A stretch of 64,000 nt of DNA, from the NCBI RefSeq assembly GCF_002258785.1, contig NZ_NOYI01000009.1, forward strand, positions 1-64,000. Direction: 5' to 3'. Both the position numbers and the translations under genes were made by a program. Below the pieces are notes generated by a model, which worked only from the letters and a program-made list of their open reading frames with translations, did no database searches and was not told the origin of the DNA. Origin of the DNA: Rhodococcus sp. 06-235-1A (lineage in GTDB: Bacteria; Actinomycetota; Actinomycetes; Mycobacteriales; Mycobacteriaceae). This document shows positions 61,620 through 64,000 of this stretch, in pieces (the stretch's first letter is position 1; each line of letters opens with the position of its first letter).

Positions 61620-61988
61620 ATGAAGGCATTCGGCTCGGCAGTTCCGATTCTCCGCATCTTCGACGACGTCGAAGCGCGCGCGTTCTATCTGGACTATCTG
61701 GGCTTTTCGGTCGAATGGGAACACCGATTCGAACCGGATCTTCCGCTCTACATTCGCATTTCGCGCGGGGACTGCACCCTGGATCTGTCCCAGCACTACG
61801 GCGACGGCACTCCGGGAACATCGGTGTGGATACCGATCCCGGACGTCACGTCCTTCAATGCCGAACTGCTACAGAAGAACAGCCCACGCAGCCGACCCGG
61901 AATCGATCACGACGCACCGGGCGGGCCGACCATGACGGTCATAGACCCGTTCTCGAATCATCTCAATTTCTGTCAGGTGAATCACTGA
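61620..61988 (+). CDS. VOC/glyoxalase-superfamily protein
   Basis: 122 residues: VPILRIFDDVEARAFYLDYLGFSVEWEHRFEPD, LYIRISRGDCTLDLSQHYGDGTPGTSVWI and MTVIDPFSNHLNFCQ. This is the bleomycin-resistance-like branch of glyoxalase/VOC proteins, which bind or modify small molecules. ATG 61620, 45 bp after the TetR gene. The ThrRS leader begins 43 bp after its stop, so it may share a role in resistance, as inference. Confidence 0.83.
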   Translation: MKAFGSAVPILRIFDDVEARAFYLDYLGFSVEWEHRFEPDLPLYIRISRGDCTLDLSQHYGDGTPGTSVWIPIPDVTSFNAELLQKNSPRSRPGIDHDAPGGPTMTVIDPFSNHLNFCQVNH

Positions 61989-61994
61989 TATCTC

Positions 61995-62024
61995 TTGCCA
62001 GCCGTCACTCGATCGTTGTACCGT
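61995..62024 (+). promoter_or_regulatory. Promoter for the threonine leader
   Basis: TTGCCA (61995-62000) and TACCGT (62019-62024, TANNNT type) are 18 bp apart. Transcription would begin near 62031-62032, exactly at the ATG of the leader peptide, so the leader mRNA is predicted to be leaderless. Confidence 0.55.
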
Positions 62025-62031
62025 CCAAGCC

Positions 62032-62088
62032 ATGATGCACCTGCAGCCACTGACGACGACGCCGGTTTTCTTCCGGCGTCCGAAGTAG
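62032..62088 (+). CDS. Leader peptide with three consecutive Thr codons (thrS2 attenuator)
   Basis: 18 residues: MMHLQPLTTTPVFFRRPK. The three ACG codons (62053-62061) are the hallmark of a control peptide that reads charged tRNA-Thr. No ribosome site precedes it; the promoter geometry predicts a leaderless start. A GACGCCGG/CCGGCGTC hairpin (62058-62065, 62073-62080) begins inside the Thr codons. The stop codon TAG (62086-62088) lies 24 nt before an intrinsic terminator. A second ATG at codon 2 is an alternative start. It is a regulatory peptide rather than a functional protein. Confidence 0.78.
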   Translation: MMHLQPLTTTPVFFRRPK

Positions 62089-62112
62089 GCCTGCAAAGCC
62101 CCTGTTTCGACG

Positions 62113-62139
62113 AACCCCGGGAGTTGTTCCCGGGGTTTT
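62113..62139 (+). terminator. Attenuator terminator upstream of the ThrRS paralogue
   Basis: AACCCCGGGA (62113-62122) pairs with TCCCGGGGTT (62128-62137), 5-nt loop, followed by a TTTT run. It sits between the leader peptide and the synthetase gene. An alternative pairing of 62071-62084 with 62106-62122 would sequester its 5' arm (antiterminator). Confidence 0.85.
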
Positions 62140-62186
62140 GACGTTTCTGGGCACTTCTTCTGGGCCACAGCAGAAGTGGAGCACCC

Positions 62187-63404
62187 ATGAAGTTCGACCA
62201 CAGCCAGCTCGGGCGCGAGTTGGATCTCTTTGCAACCAGCCCGGCCATCGGTGCCGGTCTACCCGTCTGGCTCCCAGACGGCGCAATCATCAGAGCGGAG
62301 TTGGAGAAACTGGCGGCCGAGGAATCGGCTCGATCGGGATGTCTCGGCGTCTACACCCCCGTCCTGGCCAAACGCTCGCTGTTCGAGAGATCCGGGCACT
62401 GGGACAAATTCTCGGCCGATATGTTCCCCCCGATGCGCATCGGGGGCGAGGAATACGTTCTGCGACCGGCCAATTGCCCTCATCACACCCAGGTCTTCGC
62501 AGCACGCGGACGCAGCTTTCGTGACCTTCCGTTTCGAGTATCGGAGCTGGGGTCGATGTTCCGAAGCGAACTGTCCGGTGTACTGGGCGGATTGACCAGA
62601 GTTCGGCAGATCTCACTCGACGATGCGCATGTGTTCTGCACCCCTGATCAGGTCGGAGACGAAGTCCGACTGGCTCTCGCCTCCATCGAAAGATGTTATC
62701 GCGTAATGGGACTCGTTCCCTCGTTCAGGCTCTCGCTTCGGGGCAGGACTGGACGCTACCTGGGTGACGCCGCGCAGTGGAGTACCGCCGAGGGGCAGCT
62801 ACGCGCGGCACTGGGTGATCGTGAGTTCACCGTCGGCTATGGAGATGCCGCCTTCTACGGGCCGAAAATAGATGTACAGGTCGCCGGTCATCAGGAGACT
62901 GTGTCGACCGTGCAGGTCGATTTCAATCAGCCCGAGCGGTTCGGCCTCGACTACACCGGGTCCGACGGTGAGAAGCATCGACCGGTGATGATCCACCGCG
63001 GCGTGCTCGGTTCGATGGAGCGTCTGACCGCGATGCTGATCGATCGCCACGCAGGTCGAATGCCACCATGGCTCGCACCTCGGCAATTGGCGGTGATTCC
63101 GGTGAGCGCGTCGGATTCCCCGCCGGCGAACGCGCTGGTCGACCGACTGCACGACGCATCAGTACGTGCCGAGATTCTCGAGGACGGTTCCCTGGGCGCA
63201 CGTATCCGGAGTGCAAGACTGCATCGCGACTCCTACATCGCGGTCATCGGCGAACGAGAGCGAGACAGTGATGCGGTCTCGGTCTCGTATCCTGCACTGA
63301 ACGCGACAGCTGTACTCGGTAGGCACGTTTTCGTCGCGGCGGTACAGCACGACATACATTCTCGCGCTCTGCTTCCCACTGTCCCGGACACGGAGAATCA
63401 CTGA
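62187..63404 (+). CDS. Short threonyl-tRNA synthetase paralogue (no TGS/editing domains)
   Basis: 405 residues against about 640-690 for bacterial ThrRS. It starts directly at the class II catalytic core and keeps Zn ligands Cys97 (ANCPHH), His148 (DDAHVFC) and His270 (VMIHRGVLGSMERL). Motif 2 region LGSMFRSELSGVLGGLTRVRQ and YGPKIDVQV are also present. The anticodon domain follows (PPWLAPRQLAVIPVS). The N-terminal TGS and editing domains are absent, and the position of E. coli Gln381 is Leu144. It should charge threonine without self-editing. GTGGAG precedes ATG 62187 by 5 nt. The upstream Thr-codon attenuator predicts induction when charged tRNA-Thr is low. Confidence 0.88.
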   Translation: MKFDHSQLGRELDLFATSPAIGAGLPVWLPDGAIIRAELEKLAAEESARSGCLGVYTPVLAKRSLFERSGHWDKFSADMFPPMRIGGEEYVLRPANCPHHTQVFAARGRSFRDLPFRVSELGSMFRSELSGVLGGLTRVRQISLDDAHVFCTPDQVGDEVRLALASIERCYRVMGLVPSFRLSLRGRTGRYLGDAAQWSTAEGQLRAALGDREFTVGYGDAAFYGPKIDVQVAGHQETVSTVQVDFNQPERFGLDYTGSDGEKHRPVMIHRGVLGSMERLTAMLIDRHAGRMPPWLAPRQLAVIPVSASDSPPANALVDRLHDASVRAEILEDGSLGARIRSARLHRDSYIAVIGERERDSDAVSVSYPALNATAVLGRHVFVAAVQHDIHSRALLPTVPDTENH

Positions 63405-63450
63405 CATTTGACACTGAAATCATTCGCCGAACGACGATAGCGTCGAGGAC

Positions 63451-64000
63451 ATGAGCAAGCTACGAATCCTCGCCGCCCTCACAGTCTCGACATCCCTGCT
63501 GGTCAGTGGGTGCTCGTCAACGGACGAACCGTCTACCGTCGAGCCGACCACCACGACGCCGTCGAGCGGGAACATCAGGACCGACGACGTCCAGGCTGCC
63601 CTGGACGCTCTGGTCGACGCCGGATCCGTGGCCGCTGTTGCGCAGGTACGCGACGGTGAGGATTCCTGGTCGGGAGCGGCCGGTCTGGTCGAGCGCGGGG
63701 GCACCGAGGCTGCGTCCGCCGACGACCCGGTCCGTATCGCCAGCGTCACCAAGGCAATGGTTGCCGCAGTGGTGCTGCAGCTCGTCGACGAGGGAAAGCT
63801 CGAGCTCGATCAGCCGGTAGACGAGCTGCTACCCGGCCTGCTGCCCAAGCCGGTCACCGTCCGTCAGTTGCTCGATCACACCAGTGGCGTGCCGGACTAC
63901 TTCACCGGATTCGACTCTGCGGAGCAGATTGCATCTCGCTCCGCCGATTCCATTACCGACGACGAGTTGATCTCACGGGCGTTGGCGATGCCCTGGACGA
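63451..64000 (+). CDS. Serine hydrolase, beta-lactamase/DD-peptidase family (cut by window end)
   Basis: The first 183 residues are seen; the gene continues beyond the window. A signal peptide with lipobox VSGCSS, a Thr/Pro linker, then the class C beta-lactamase/DD-carboxypeptidase fold with catalytic Ser-x-x-Lys in RIASVTKAM and later HTSGVPDYF (Tyr of the YxN-like region). Substrate unknown: peptidoglycan, esters or beta-lactams are all possible. ATG 63451 lies 47 bp after the ThrRS paralogue. Confidence 0.88.
   Translation, partial: MSKLRILAALTVSTSLLVSGCSSTDEPSTVEPTTTTPSSGNIRTDDVQAALDALVDAGSVAAVAQVRDGEDSWSGAAGLVERGGTEAASADDPVRIASVTKAMVAAVVLQLVDEGKLELDQPVDELLPGLLPKPVTVRQLLDHTSGVPDYFTGFDSAEQIASRSADSITDDELISRALAMPWT

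Noticed and set aside
61989-62186. T-box riboswitch upstream of the ThrRS paralogue
   Set aside because: No T-box bulge consensus or specifier stem is seen; the Thr-codon leader peptide plus terminator explains the region better.

Overview
The window is high-GC actinobacterial chromosome, most likely Rhodococcus in the broad sense. The strongest evidence is gene order: serS, a septum-formation protein, a small metallopeptidase, a phosphoglycerate-mutase-like gene, pheA, a DUF2470 gene, an LCP gene, ferritin, glpQ, a DUF4328 membrane gene, sodA and (further on) rraA. This follows, as I remember it, the Mycobacterium tuberculosis Rv3834c-Rv3853 segment. The mycolate-group gene set (PE/PPE/EspG, IdeR-type iron boxes, WhiB, F420-dependent oxidoreductase) agrees. 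No tRNA, rRNA, insertion sequence or CRISPR array was seen.

Layout. 1-3.4 kb: broken HNH gene, then a Pro-rich exported protein divergent from an OmpR-type two-component system with a striking 44-bp operator between them. 3.4-8.8 kb: GNAT, PlsC, lipoprotein, serS, ankyrin, septum protein, metallopeptidase. 8.8-10.9 kb: cobalt module cbtBA under a cobalamin riboswitch, with palindromic repeats and a degenerate histidine phosphatase. 10.9-13.3 kb: compact PE-PPE-EspG operon. 13.3-23.7 kb: conserved core (pheA, DUF2470 with iron boxes, CPBP protease, LCP, two ferritins, DUF5926, glpQ, DUF4328, rhodanese). 24-30.6 kb: F420 oxidoreductase, acyltransferase, sodA, siderophore-binding lipoprotein plus sucrase/ferredoxin-like protein, and a TMEM165-type Mn exporter under a yybP-ykoY riboswitch. 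30.6-38.5 kb: orphan kinase pair, sugar ABC transporter without ATPase, SDR, TM0106-type nuclease. 38.6-42 kb: copper cluster (YcnI, CopC, CopD). 42-44 kb: compact restriction-modification pair (C5 methyltransferase plus GIY-YIG nuclease). 44-53 kb: LysR-TDT exporter, VOC, ferric-type ABC transporter, MarR-MFS efflux. 53-61.6 kb: PQQ-propeller pseudogene, gabD2, lipase, TipA-like regulator, WhiB, amidohydrolase, DUF5313, rraA, alpha/beta hydrolase divergent from a TetR gene. 61.6-64 kb: VOC, a short threonyl-tRNA synthetase paralogue, and a truncated serine hydrolase.

The most noteworthy object is at 61.99-63.4 kb. A leaderless 18-residue peptide with three consecutive Thr codons precedes a hairpin, an intrinsic terminator and a ThrRS paralogue that keeps the catalytic core and Zn ligands but lacks the TGS and editing domains. 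This has every part expected of ribosome-mediated attenuation by threonine supply. A second theme is metal homeostasis: Co/B12, Fe, Mn and Cu modules each appear, several with their own recognisable control elements.
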